From contig SKRP01000268.1 in NCBI GenBank assembly GCA_007118445.1, positions 1-12,083 on the forward strand: a stretch of 12,083 nt of DNA, written 5' to 3'. The translations under genes and the position numbers were made by a program. Positions within the stretch are counted from its first letter, which is position 1. Each line of letters starts with the position of its first letter. A model generated the notes under the pieces. That model was not told the DNA's origin. It did no database searches and saw nothing but the letters and a program-made list of their open reading frames with translations. Positions 1 through 8,300 of the stretch are shown here, piece by piece. Source of the DNA: Natronohydrobacter sp. Its GTDB lineage: Bacteria; Pseudomonadota; Alphaproteobacteria; Rhodobacterales; Rhodobacteraceae.

Positions 1-210
1 AACTACCGCCCGCAATTCTACTTCCGCACGACGGATGTGACCGGCACTGTGAAACTGCCTGAAGGCACGGAAATGGTGATGCCGGGCGACAACCTGAAGT
101 TCGAGGTCGAGCTGATCGCGCCGATTGCGATGGAAGAGAAGCTGCGCTTCGCCATCCGTGAAGGCGGCCGCACGGTCGGCGCGGGCGTCGTGGCGAAGAT
201 CATCAAGTAA
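1..210 (+). CDS. tuf: Elongation factor Tu, C-terminal fragment
   Basis: This is the last 69 codons of EF-Tu, the GTPase that brings aminoacyl-tRNA to the ribosome in the cytoplasm. The 5' part lies outside the window, so the G domain is not seen. The visible part is the end of beta-barrel domain 3. It begins in frame with NYRPQFYFRTTDVTG, continues with the conserved MVMPGDN segment, and ends with REGGRTVGAGVV followed by the basic AKIIK tail and a TAA stop. This ending is close to invariant in bacterial EF-Tu, so identification is secure. A strong intrinsic terminator follows 24 bases after the stop. In many alphaproteobacteria a tuf copy lies just upstream of tRNA-Trp, secE and nusG, which agrees with the genes found further right in this window. 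Confidence 0.97.
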   Translation, partial: NYRPQFYFRTTDVTGTVKLPEGTEMVMPGDNLKFEVELIAPIAMEEKLRFAIREGGRTVGAGVVAKIIK

Positions 211-234
211 TCAAGACCCACCGCCTTGAACTTG

Positions 235-266
235 AAAGGGGGCGTGTGAGGTCACACGCCCCTTTT
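235..266 (+). terminator. Intrinsic terminator of tuf
   Basis: A GC-rich inverted repeat closes the tuf transcription unit. GGGGCGTGTG (239-248) pairs perfectly with CACACGCCCC (253-262) around the tetraloop AGGT. An A-rich left flank (235-237) faces the T-run TTTT (263-266), so the stem can extend to about 14 bp with one G-U pair. The A/T flanks are symmetrical, so it may also act on transcripts from the other side. Confidence 0.9.
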
Positions 267-281
267 GGATTCGAGGCCAAA

Positions 282-2132
282 ATGAAACACCTTTTCAGAT
301 TCTTCGAACAGAAGATCGAAGCTTACCCGAGCGACGCGCCGCGCCAGCCGCCCGGCACGCTTACGGGATTCACCCTGCATTTCGCGCGGCCCATCCTGCC
401 CTGGCTTCTGGCCATGTCGGGTCTGTCCACCATTTTCGCCATCATCGAGATTATCCTGATCGGCTATCTGGGAACCCTCGTGAACCGGATGACCGAACTT
501 GGCCCCGACCGCTTTCTGGCCGAGGAAGGCGCGCGGTTGATGGGCATGGCGGGGCTGCAACTGATCGCGCTCCCGCTGATCGCCGTGATCGGGGCGCTGG
601 TGATGTATCAGGCGATCATGGGCAATTTCCCGCAGCGCATCCGCTGGCAGACCCATCGTTGGCTGCTGGGCCAGTCGATGGGCTATTTTCAGGATGAATT
701 CGCAGGCCGCATCGCCACGCGCATGATGCAGACCGCGCTGGCGGTGCGCGAAGTGGTGATGAAGCTGATGGATGTGGCGGTCTATATCGGCGCCTATTTC
801 CTCGGCACGCTCTGGCTTGCCGCGACGCAGGATCTTTGGCTGTCGCTGCCTTTCCTGCTGTGGTCGGTGGCTTACGGTGTGCTTTTGTGGCTGATCGTGC
901 CGCGTCTGGGGCGTGTGTCGCAGCAACAGGCCGATGCGCGCGCGATGATGACGGGCCGGATCGTGGACAGCTACACCAATATCGCCACAGTGAAGCTCTT
1001 CAGCCATGCCGCGCGCGAGGAAAGCTATGCCCGCGAGGGGTTGGACGGATTCTTGCAGACAGTCTACCGCCAGATGCGGCTGGTGGCGTTGCAGGATGTG
1101 GGCGTCAATGTCATCAATGCGCTTCTGACCGCCGCCGTGACGGGTGTGGGCCTGTGGCTTTGGCTGCACGGCCGGGTCGAACTGGGCGCGCTGGCCGTGG
1201 CGATCCCGCTGGCGCTGCGGCTGGGGAATATGTCGCATTGGATCATGTGGGAGTTTGCCGCGCTTTTCGAGAATATCGGAACGGTGCGGGACGGCGTGTC
1301 CTCGCTCTCGTTGCCGCAGGATATTGTGGACGCGCCTGCGGCCAAGCCGCTGGACGCGCGCAAGGGCGCAGTGCGCTTCGACAATGTGACCTTCCGCTAT
1401 GAGGGGCTGGCCACCAAGAAACCGGCGGTGCTGGACGGGTTGTCGCTCGACATTGCACCGGGCGAGAAGATCGGGCTGGTGGGGCGCTCCGGCGCGGGCA
1501 AGTCCACGCTCGTCAATCTGCTGCTGCGGTTTTATGACGTGAAAGAGGGCCGTATCCTGATTGACGGGCAGGATATCGCGACCGTCACGCAGGACAGCCT
1601 GCGCAAGGCCATCGGCATGGTCACGCAGGATACCGCGCTCTTGCACCGCTCGGTGCGCGACAATATCGCTTACGGTCGGCCCGAGGCGACGGATGCGGAG
1701 ATCTGGGCGGCGGCGGATATGGCCGAAGCGCGCGATTTCATCGGTGATCTGTCAGACGCCAGGGGGCGTCTTGGGCTGGAGGCGCATGTCGGCGAGCGCG
1801 GCGTGAAGCTCTCGGGCGGGCAGCGCCAGCGGATTGCGATTGCGCGGGTGGCGCTGAAGGATGCGCCGATCCTGATTCTGGACGAGGCGACCTCGGCGCT
1901 GGATTCGGAAGTGGAGGCCGCGATCCAGAGCCAGTTGACCAAGCTCATGGAAGGCAAGACCGTGATCGCGATTGCGCATCGGCTGTCCACCATCGCGGCG
2001 ATGGACCGGCTGGTGGTGATGGATCAGGGCCGGATCCTCGAGCAGGGGCGGCATGAGGATTTGCTGGCGCAGGGCGGGCTTTATGCGCGGCTCTGGGCGC
2101 GGCAATCGGGTGGCTTTCTGATCGAGGAGTGA
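282..2132 (+). CDS. ABC exporter, fused permease and ATPase (ABCB/MsbA type)
   Basis: The 616-residue protein is a half-transporter of the ABC exporter class, expected to work as a dimer in the inner membrane. The substrate cannot be read from sequence. The N-terminal half holds about six hydrophobic segments (near residues 37-66, 87-114, 164-184, 186-208, 273-296 and 300-316). The C-terminal ATPase has Walker A GRSGAGKS (401-408), Q-loop Gln449, signature LSGGQ (510-514), Walker B ILILDE with catalytic Glu535, and H-loop His566. All key residues are present. An in-frame GTG at 246 was not used as the start because it lies inside the tuf terminator stem. ATG 282 has GAGG five bases upstream and gives a normal length. 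The gene begins only 16 bases after the terminator T-run, so little room remains for its own promoter. Lipid-type (MsbA-like) and drug-type export are both possible. Confidence 0.9.
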   Translation: MKHLFRFFEQKIEAYPSDAPRQPPGTLTGFTLHFARPILPWLLAMSGLSTIFAIIEIILIGYLGTLVNRMTELGPDRFLAEEGARLMGMAGLQLIALPLIAVIGALVMYQAIMGNFPQRIRWQTHRWLLGQSMGYFQDEFAGRIATRMMQTALAVREVVMKLMDVAVYIGAYFLGTLWLAATQDLWLSLPFLLWSVAYGVLLWLIVPRLGRVSQQQADARAMMTGRIVDSYTNIATVKLFSHAAREESYAREGLDGFLQTVYRQMRLVALQDVGVNVINALLTAAVTGVGLWLWLHGRVELGALAVAIPLALRLGNMSHWIMWEFAALFENIGTVRDGVSSLSLPQDIVDAPAAKPLDARKGAVRFDNVTFRYEGLATKKPAVLDGLSLDIAPGEKIGLVGRSGAGKSTLVNLLLRFYDVKEGRILIDGQDIATVTQDSLRKAIGMVTQDTALLHRSVRDNIAYGRPEATDAEIWAAADMAEARDFIGDLSDARGRLGLEAHVGERGVKLSGGQRQRIAIARVALKDAPILILDEATSALDSEVEAAIQSQLTKLMEGKTVIAIAHRLSTIAAMDRLVVMDQGRILEQGRHEDLLAQGGLYARLWARQSGGFLIEE

Positions 2133-2182
2133 GCGCGCGGAATGCGCCGGGGCTGATGTGACAGACAGTTTGCGCGTTCCTG

Positions 2183-2797
2183 TCAACCCGTCTTGCGAAA
2201 CAGGCTGAACTGGAAAGCCTGTGGTGTCCCCCAGGGTGTCTGATGAAGATGGTGGTGATGCCGCAGAAGCTTGAACTGCACACCCAAGGTCGCTGCCAGC
2301 ATGTCGGGGCTGTAGCGCTGCACAGGCAATCCACTGCATTTATCGGGGCCATCCGGCGCGAAAGTCGCGATAATGGCATGGCCCCCCGGCGACAGGCTAT
2401 CTGACAGCGCGCGGATATAGGCCGCGCGGTCGGCCGGGTCGATGAGGAAGTGAAACACCGCGCGGTCATGCCAGATATCGAACTGGCGTCCGGCCTGCCA
2501 TGTCGTGATATCGGCGGCGATCCATGTCACGGTCGCACCCGGCATCCCCAATCTGCGCTGCGCAGCACGGAGCGCGTTTTCGGACAGGTCGAGCACGGCA
2601 ATATCGCTCAGACCCATGTCCAGCAGACTGTCAACAATCCGCGACGTTCCTCCACCGATATCAATGACCGAGCAAGCGCGCGTGATCCCTGCCTCCTGCA
2701 TCAATTCGAGCGAGAGGGCCGGGGTCTCTTGATGCCAACTGAACTGCCCCTCGGACTTCTGGTCATAGGCCGTATCCCAATGCTGTTTGCGGCTCAT
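2183..2797 (-). CDS. Class I SAM-dependent methyltransferase
   Basis: The 204-residue protein has a Rossmann-like methyltransferase fold, probably cytoplasmic. Motif I is VIDIGGGTSRI (residues 44-54), which binds SAM. An acidic strand end, AVLDLSENAL (67-76), fits the ribose-binding motif II. AADITTW (95-101) and WHDRAVFHFL (109-118) correspond to later motifs, and LSPGGHAII (135-143) to the strand 5 region. The N-terminal HWDTAY...K...FSW pattern is common in small bacterial methyltransferases of this group. The substrate is unknown. The frame opens up to 2860, but the start at 2797 is preferred because AAGG lies six bases upstream on the coding strand and the family usually begins just before HWD. 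The His-rich stretch LRHHHHLHQ (178-186) is an oddity that might bind metal or be incidental. The gene converges on the ABC exporter, with 50 bases between the stops. Confidence 0.85.
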   Translation of the reverse strand: MSRKQHWDTAYDQKSEGQFSWHQETPALSLELMQEAGITRACSVIDIGGGTSRIVDSLLDMGLSDIAVLDLSENALRAAQRRLGMPGATVTWIAADITTWQAGRQFDIWHDRAVFHFLIDPADRAAYIRALSDSLSPGGHAIIATFAPDGPDKCSGLPVQRYSPDMLAATLGVQFKLLRHHHHLHQTPWGTPQAFQFSLFRKTG

Positions 2798-2910
2798 TTC
2801 CTGCCTTGTACGATCTGCGGCTGACCCTCGCGTTCTCGCAGCGGTCGTCATCATTTGCAAGTGCGGCGTCGTTGTTCTGCGCCCTGCCTGCGCAAGCGCT
2901 CGCGCGCGGC

Positions 2911-2947
2911 AGTCAGCTGCAGTCAGCGGCAGTCAGCGGCAGTCAGG
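2911..2947. repeat. 10-bp tandem repeat upstream of the acetyltransferase gene
   Basis: The unit AGTCAGCGGC occurs at 2921-2930 and 2931-2940. One variant with a single mismatch (AGTCAGCTGC) precedes it at 2911-2920, and a partial seven-base unit follows. The array lies in the 206-bp gap between the divergent methyltransferase and acetyltransferase genes, 57 bases before the acetyltransferase start. Its period is close to one helical turn. Confidence 0.85.
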
Positions 2948-3003
2948 GGGTTCCGCATACGGGCGCGACATGCAAAGCTCACGGCGCAACCACGGAGCCA
3001 TTG

Positions 3004-3666
3004 ATGCCTGTCTTTCCGCCCCCAGATACGCCCCATCCGATCACGCTGCCCGATGGCAGCCTGCATCGCGACACAGTGTTTCTGCGCGCGGTGATCAACC
3101 ATCCGGGCTGGGTGATCGGGGATTATACCTATGCCAGTTCCGAAAACCCGCCCGAAGAATGGGCCCATGCGCTGGCCCCGTATCTCTACCCGTTTTCGCC
3201 GGACCGGCTGATCCTTGGCAAGTTCTGCCAGATCGCGGATGGGGTGCGCTTCATCACGGCCTCGGCCAATCATCGCCATGACGGGTTTTCCAGCTATCCA
3301 TTCGCGATCTTTCACCGGCAATTCGAGAATGCGCCCTCGTTGCCCGGTCCCGGCAAGGATACCCGCATCGGCAATGATGTCTGGATCGGGCAGGGGGCGC
3401 GTATCCTGCCCGGAGCGCAGATCGGCGACGGGGTGATCATCGGCGCGGGGGCTGTGGTGGGCGGCACAGTCGCGCCCTATCAGGTCGTGATCGGCAATCC
3501 GGGCCGGGTGCTGCGCCCGCGCTTTGCCCCCGAACTGGTGGCACGTCTGCTCGAGTTGCGCTGGTGGGACTGGCCGATTGCGCAGATCCTTGAACATGAG
3601 GCTGCGATCTGCGGGGGCGATCTGGCTGCGCTGGAATCTGCGGCGCGGGAATCAGGACAGGGGTGA
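3004..3666 (+). CDS. CatB/Vat-type hexapeptide-repeat acetyltransferase
   Basis: The 220-residue protein belongs to the left-handed beta-helix acyltransferases. It most resembles the xenobiotic acetyltransferase branch (CatB, Vat), soluble trimers that move an acetyl group from acetyl-CoA to a hydroxyl group. The diagnostic active-site block is ASANHRHDGFSSYPF (residues 86-100), and His90 is the likely catalytic base. Hexapeptide turns follow at TRIGNDVWIGQGARILPGAQ (120-139) and DGVIIGAGAVVGG (142-154). NPGRVLRPRF (165-174) and LRWWDWP (185-191) are the usual closing motifs. The ATG at 3004 has GGAG six bases upstream. The same frame is open to 2806, but that extension has no family features. 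Neither antibiotic resistance nor a cell-surface sugar role can be decided. The gene ends 50 bases before tRNA-Trp, with no clear terminator between. Confidence 0.88.
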   Translation: MPVFPPPDTPHPITLPDGSLHRDTVFLRAVINHPGWVIGDYTYASSENPPEEWAHALAPYLYPFSPDRLILGKFCQIADGVRFITASANHRHDGFSSYPFAIFHRQFENAPSLPGPGKDTRIGNDVWIGQGARILPGAQIGDGVIIGAGAVVGGTVAPYQVVIGNPGRVLRPRFAPELVARLLELRWWDWPIAQILEHEAAICGGDLAALESAARESGQG

Positions 3667-3674
3667 TTTCCCTC

Positions 3675-3702
3675 TTGATCTTGCGCCGCGCCTGACTTAA
3701 CC
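3675..3702 (+). promoter_or_regulatory. Possible promoter of tRNA-Trp
   Basis: TTGATC (3675-3680) and TTAACC (3697-3702) are separated by 16 bases and lie 14 bases before the tRNA 5' end. The spacing suits a sigma-70-type promoter, but the -10 match is poor. The call rests mainly on position. Confidence 0.25.
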
Positions 3703-3716
3703 CCTGCACACGGACT

Positions 3717-3792
3717 AGGGGTATAGCTCAGTTGGTAGAGCATCGGTCTCCAAAACCGAGGGTCGGGGGTTCGAGTCCCTCTGCCCCTGCCA
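3717..3792 (+). tRNA. tRNA-Trp (anticodon CCA)
   Basis: The 76-base gene folds as a full cloverleaf. Acceptor strand AGGGGTA (3717-3723) pairs with TGCCCCT (3782-3788), with one G-U pair. The D arm contains AGCTCAGTTGGTAGAGC. The anticodon stem TCGGT/ACCGA encloses loop CTCCAAA, so the anticodon is CCA and reads UGG. The T arm GGGGG-TTCGAGT-CCCTC has the canonical TTCGA. The 3' CCA is encoded in the DNA (3790-3792) after discriminator G. Its 3' end is the left copy of an 18-bp direct repeat whose second copy is at 10180-10197, so the gene may be an integration site that was kept intact. Confidence 0.97.
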
Positions 3793-3793
3793 G
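3776..3793 (+). repeat. Putative attL: 18-bp direct repeat at the tRNA-Trp 3' end
   Basis: TCCCTCTGCCCCTGCCAG covers the 3' T-arm strand, the acceptor strand and CCA of tRNA-Trp plus one following base. The same 18 bases occur in the same orientation at 10180-10197. The flanking bases differ on both sides. Integrases of the tyrosine recombinase family often use tRNA 3' ends as attachment sites and leave such duplications. Confidence 0.65.
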
Positions 3794-4138
3794 TCCTTCA
3801 GAACTCTTGTGCCGCATGTCTCTGACATTTTCAGAGCGACCGGCTGTGTTCCAGTCAGTCAGGGCTTCGGGGTCGATGCGGGCACCGGTGCAGCGCCACG
3901 CAGGCGACAGGCGTCTTTATCGGCGGGTCGATCCGCCGGGAAGCGCCGCCAGTCTGTCCTTGCTGTGGCAGATGCGCGCGTCCCGTCAGACTAGGATCGC
4001 TTTTGCCAGAGCCGTCGCGACGCGCATCGTCGCGCATCCGGGCCGGGATGATGATACCCCGAGATCGTGCATTTTCCCGGTGCCCGTGAGCAGGAATTTC
4101 TGGCCAGTCGCTGCAAGCCATGCCATCTTGCGCGCGGG
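3793..4138. other. 346-bp non-coding stretch at the left edge of the putative island
   Basis: No convincing gene is present here; the short open frames have no recognisable motif. Three small hairpins are visible: CTCTGA/TCAGAG around CATTT (3820-3836), CGGCGG/CCGCCG around GTCGAT (3921-3938), and CGCGACG/CGTCGCG around CGCAT (4016-4034). None has a T-tract, so they are not clear terminators. The stretch must hold the end of the tRNA transcript and the promoter of the nuclease operon, but no good -35/-10 pair could be identified. Confidence 0.6.
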
Positions 4139-5365
4139 ATGATCAGACTTCTTCACACGGCCGATATCCATCTCGACTCGCCGCTCAGGTCGCTGGCGCT
4201 CAGGGATGAGGCGCTTGCCCAGCGGGTGCGCGCCGCCACGCGCATGGCGTTCACGCGGATCGTGGATATCGCGCTGCATGAACAGGTCGCAGCGCTGCTC
4301 ATCGCGGGCGATCTGTTCGACGGGGCCGAACGCAGCGCGCGGACAGCGGCCTATCTTGCAGCGCAACTGGACCGGTTGCGCGCGGCGGGCATCCGGGTGT
4401 GCTACATCAAGGGCAACCATGACGCCGAAAACCCGATCACCGGCGAGGTCGATCTGCCCGGGAATGTCCATGTCTTCGATGGGCGCGGCGGCAAACTCGA
4501 ACTTGCGCCCGGCCTCTGGATCCATGGTGTCAGCTTCGCAGGACGCCACGCCCCCGAAAGCCTGGTGCCGAAACTTCCCGCCCCGGTCGCGGGCTGCGTG
4601 AATATCGCGATGCTGCATACATCGCTGGCCGGTGCTGCTGGCCATGACGTCTATGCGCCCTGTTCGCTGGCGGAGCTGAAGACGCAGGGCTTCGACTATT
4701 GGGCGCTGGGCCATGTGCATCAGCGGCAGGTCCATGCAACTGACCCCTGGATCGTCATGCCCGGGATGCCGCAGGGCCGCGACATGGGCGAGGCGGGGAC
4801 CAGGACTGTCACGCTGATCACCATTGACGAGGCGATCGGGATCACAGAACTGCCGGTCTCGGTGGTGGAATTCATCCGCTGCCGGCTGGATGTGGCCGGG
4901 CGCGACAGCGATGACGCGCTGCGCGATGCGCTGCGGCACGAATTCCGGACCATCGCCGATACTCTGCGCTCGGATGACGGGATCGTCCGCGTCACCCTGC
5001 ATGGCGTCACGGCGCGGCGCTGGCAGATGCTGCGCGATCAGGATGTCTGGACCGAGATTGCCCGCGATCTGGCGCGCGCGACAGGGCGGCTCTGGCTCGA
5101 ACGGCTGGAGCTTGACCTCGCAGCACAGGATGGGCGCGGGGCCGGTGCCACCGATGAGCTGGCGCGGCTGATGGACCATGTCAGCGCTGAAGAGGTCTTT
5201 GCCGAAGCGCTGCGCGGCGAGCTGGAGGCCGTGCTTGCCGAATTGCCGCCCCAGCGCCGCGCGGCGCTGATCCCCGATGCGGATGCTGCGCGCGCACTTG
5301 CGACCGAGCGGACCCGGGCCGGGGCGGAGTGGATCATGGCGCGGATGAAGGGCGGCAGCGACTGA
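4139..5365 (+). CDS. YhaO/SbcD/Mre11-like DNA repair nuclease
   Basis: The 408-residue protein is a calcineurin-like metallophosphoesterase of the Mre11/SbcD class, closest in pattern to YhaO. Such enzymes use two metal ions (usually manganese) to cut DNA ends, hairpins or single strands in the cytoplasm. All five metal motifs are visible: TADIH (Asp9, His11), AGDLFD (Asp58), GNHD (92-95, with Asn93 and His94), MLHTS (His160) and GHVH (His192, His194). The region after residue 230 should hold the capping domain and the contact to the ATPase. The frame opens at GTG 4067, but ATG 4139 places the conserved IRLLHTADIHLDSP at the N-terminus as in the family. The ribosome-binding site is weak. The stop codon overlaps the next start by one base, so translation is probably coupled. 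Compared with E. coli SbcD, the family assignment is firm but the exact activity is inferred. Confidence 0.9.
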   Translation: MIRLLHTADIHLDSPLRSLALRDEALAQRVRAATRMAFTRIVDIALHEQVAALLIAGDLFDGAERSARTAAYLAAQLDRLRAAGIRVCYIKGNHDAENPITGEVDLPGNVHVFDGRGGKLELAPGLWIHGVSFAGRHAPESLVPKLPAPVAGCVNIAMLHTSLAGAAGHDVYAPCSLAELKTQGFDYWALGHVHQRQVHATDPWIVMPGMPQGRDMGEAGTRTVTLITIDEAIGITELPVSVVEFIRCRLDVAGRDSDDALRDALRHEFRTIADTLRSDDGIVRVTLHGVTARRWQMLRDQDVWTEIARDLARATGRLWLERLELDLAAQDGRGAGATDELARLMDHVSAEEVFAEALRGELEAVLAELPPQRRAALIPDADAARALATERTRAGAEWIMARMKGGSD

Positions 5366-8300
5366 TGCGGATCCAGCGCCTTTCGCTCGAACTTTTCGGG
5401 CAGTTCACCGACCGTAATTTCGATTTCGGCGCGGCAGGGGACGCCTCTGATTTTCATATCATCTACGGGCGCAATGAGGCGGGCAAGACCACCACGATGG
5501 AGGGTTTTCTGCGTCTGCTCTACGGTTTTGAGCATCGTGAACCCTATGATTTCCTGCATCAGCGCAAGAATCTGCGCGTCTCGGGCATGCTGGCGCTGGA
5601 TGGCGCAACGCGGCATGTCACGCGCCTGCCCACGCGCAGCGCCAATCTGCTTGACGGCACGGGTGCGGTCCTGCCGGAACAGGCGCTTGCAGCGCATCTG
5701 GGCGGGCTGTCGCTCGAGGATTACCGGCATTTGCTCTGCCTCGATGACGAGACCATCGAGAAAGGCGGCGAGGATATCGCCAATGCGCGCGGCGATATCG
5801 GTCGGCTGCTCTTTTCCGCCGCGGCCGGGCTGCCCGATCTGACCACGATCCTGACCCAGGCGCGCAGCGAGGCCGACACGCTGTATCGCAAACGTGCCAG
5901 CAAGACCCGTGTGGCGGAACTCAAGCGCGAACTGGACCAGACCGACGCGCAGATCCGCGCGCAGGATGTTTCGGCCGCAGCATTCCGGCGGCTGAAACAG
6001 GCGCATGGCGAGGCGCAGGCGGCAGAGGCCGCAGCACGCGAGGCGCGCGACGCGCTGCATGCCCGCAAGGCGCAGGTCGAGGCGCAGCGCCGCGCGCTGC
6101 CCGATCTGCAAACGCGCGACCGCTTGTGCGCCGCACTTGTCGGGCTAGAGGACTATCCCCGCTGCCTTGACCTCGACCCCGAGACGCTGGTGACCCTGCA
6201 GACCCGGCAGGCCACTGCGCAGGCCGAGGTGAAGCGCCTTGATCGCGAGATCGCCGAGGCCGAGGCGCAGCTTGCTGAAATCGTGCTGGCGCCCGCGCGG
6301 CTGACGCTGGCCGGGGCGCTGGACGATCTCGACGACGCGCGCAGCCGCCATGTCGCGGCGCAGAGCGACCTGCCCAAGCGGCGCCGCGCGTGGGACGCTG
6401 CGTCCGAGCAGATGCACCGCGCCGCCCGCGATCTGGCCGCGCCCGAGGGCACCGACCCGCAGGCGCTGGTCCTGGGTGCTGCCGGGATCACCGCGCTGGA
6501 AACTGCGCGCGATGCGCTGCGCACGGCCCGCAGCGCGCGCGACGCCGAGGCCGCAGAAGTCGCGGGTTTGCAGGCGCGCGTGACCGAGGCCACCGAAGCG
6601 CTGGAAAGCCTGCGCGCGGATGCCATCGCCCCGTCGGGTGTGGCTGATCTGCTGGCGCGCCATGACGTGGACCGCCTCGCCCCTGCTGTCGCCGCTGCGC
6701 AGCAGGCCCGGGACGCCGCCCGGGACGCGCTGGCCGAGGCGCTTGCCGCGCTCGGTCAGGGCAGCACCGTTTTTGCCACTCTGCCGGATTGCCCGGTTGA
6801 TGCGGCCACAGCGCAGGCGCTGGCCAGGCAACATGTCGACGCCACAGCGCAGCTTGCGCAGGCGCGGGCCGAGCGCGACGGGTTCCTGTCCGAGGCCGAG
6901 GCGCAGCAGGCCCAGCATGATGCGCTCAGCGCCCGCGCCGGGCTCGTCCCTGATGCGCAGGCAAATGCGGCGCGCGACCACCGTGACGCGCTTTGGCGCG
7001 AGCACCGCGCCGCGCTCAACGCGGCCACCGCTGATGCGTTTCACGCGGCCATGACGCAGCTTGACACGCTGGGGGATGCCCGCCTCGCTGCCGCCCGCGA
7101 ACTGGGCCAGTTGCGCGAGATCGCGCGCGCACTGGTCGAGGCGCAGACCCGCGCGGCGCAGGCCGAAAAGCGGTGCGAAGCCAGCGCCGCCGCCCTGAGC
7201 GACATCGAGGCACGGGTGGCAGGGATTGCCGGGGCGCTGGGTCTGGACAGTCTTACCCCGGCCGGGTTGCCGGACTGGGTCGCGCGCCACGCTACTGCGG
7301 CAAAGGCCGCGCATCGGCTGGACCGGCTGGTCCTGCGCGATGGCGCGACCCTTGAACGGGCCGCGCGGTTGCTGGCGGCGCTGCGGCCCTTCATCGGGCT
7401 TGAGGACCCGGATTTCGAGGGCGCGCTGGCAGCGGCCCGCGACCTCGCCGCGCGCGAACGCGCGCAAGCCGCGCGCGAATCCACTGCCGAGGCGACGCGC
7501 GCGCAACTGGAGCGGGATCTGGATCGCAGGCGGGCGAAGCTGGCATCGCTGGACGCGGATTTGCAGATGGCGCAGGAGAATTGGCGCGCGCGCGTTGCCG
7601 AGTGCTTCGCCGGGGCGCTCGACCCGGATGTGCTGGAGGCCAGTCTCGAGCCGTTGCGGGCGTTGCGCGAACAGGACAATCTGCGCGTGGACGCCGAACA
7701 CCGGATCACGACAATGGAGGCCGACCAGCAGCATTTCTCCGACGCCATGGCCGGGCTCGCCGCGCAACATGGGGTGACCCCCGCGCCCGACCCGCTCGAA
7801 AGTTTCGCAACCCTGCGCGAGATAGCGCAGGACGCGCAGGATGCGCAGGCGCGGCACGACCAGCTTGCCACGGCCATCGCCGGGAAGACCGAGGCCCGCG
7901 ATGCGACGCAGCGGGCGCTCGATGACATCGCCCGACAGGTGCAGGAGATCGGCCGCCTGTTTCCGGCCAGCGCCCCGACCGCCACGCTGGACGCGCTGCG
8001 CCAGACCCTGGGCCGCGCCCGCGAGGCGATCGCGCAGCGCGCGCGGATCACGGAACTGGAAAACGCCATTCTGTCCGATCTCGGCGTTGCGGATCTTGAT
8101 GCCGCCCGCGCGCTGCTGGGCGATGCCACGCTGGCCGCGCTCGAGGCCGAGGCGGGCGGGCTGGAGGCCGATATCGCCCGCGCAGAACAGGCCCTGTCGG
8201 CGGCCACTGAGGCCCGGACCCATGCGGCCCGCGATCTGGCTGCCGTGACGGGCGACGCGGATATCGCGGCGCTGGTTCAGCACAAGGCAGCGCTCGAATT

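Noticed and set aside
246..281. Upstream GTG start for the ABC exporter
   Set aside because: It lies within the tuf terminator hairpin and adds 12 residues with no family support.
252..1646. 464-codon open frame on the minus strand inside the ABC exporter gene
   Set aside because: It is a GC-rich shadow frame rich in His, Arg and Gln, with no motif, and it fully overlaps a clear ABC exporter.
2159..2185. TGACAG/CTGTCA inverted repeat at the end of the exporter and methyltransferase genes as a shared terminator
   Set aside because: The stem is only six pairs with a 15-base loop and no T-tract, so terminator function is not supported.
2911..2947. Possible CRISPR array
   Set aside because: The units are 10 bp, directly adjacent with no spacers, and no cas gene is near.
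3732..4142. Open frame starting inside tRNA-Trp and running into the gene-free flank
   Set aside because: It begins within a complete tRNA gene, has no ribosome-binding site and shows no family motif. It is useful only as the frame shared with the right repeat copy.
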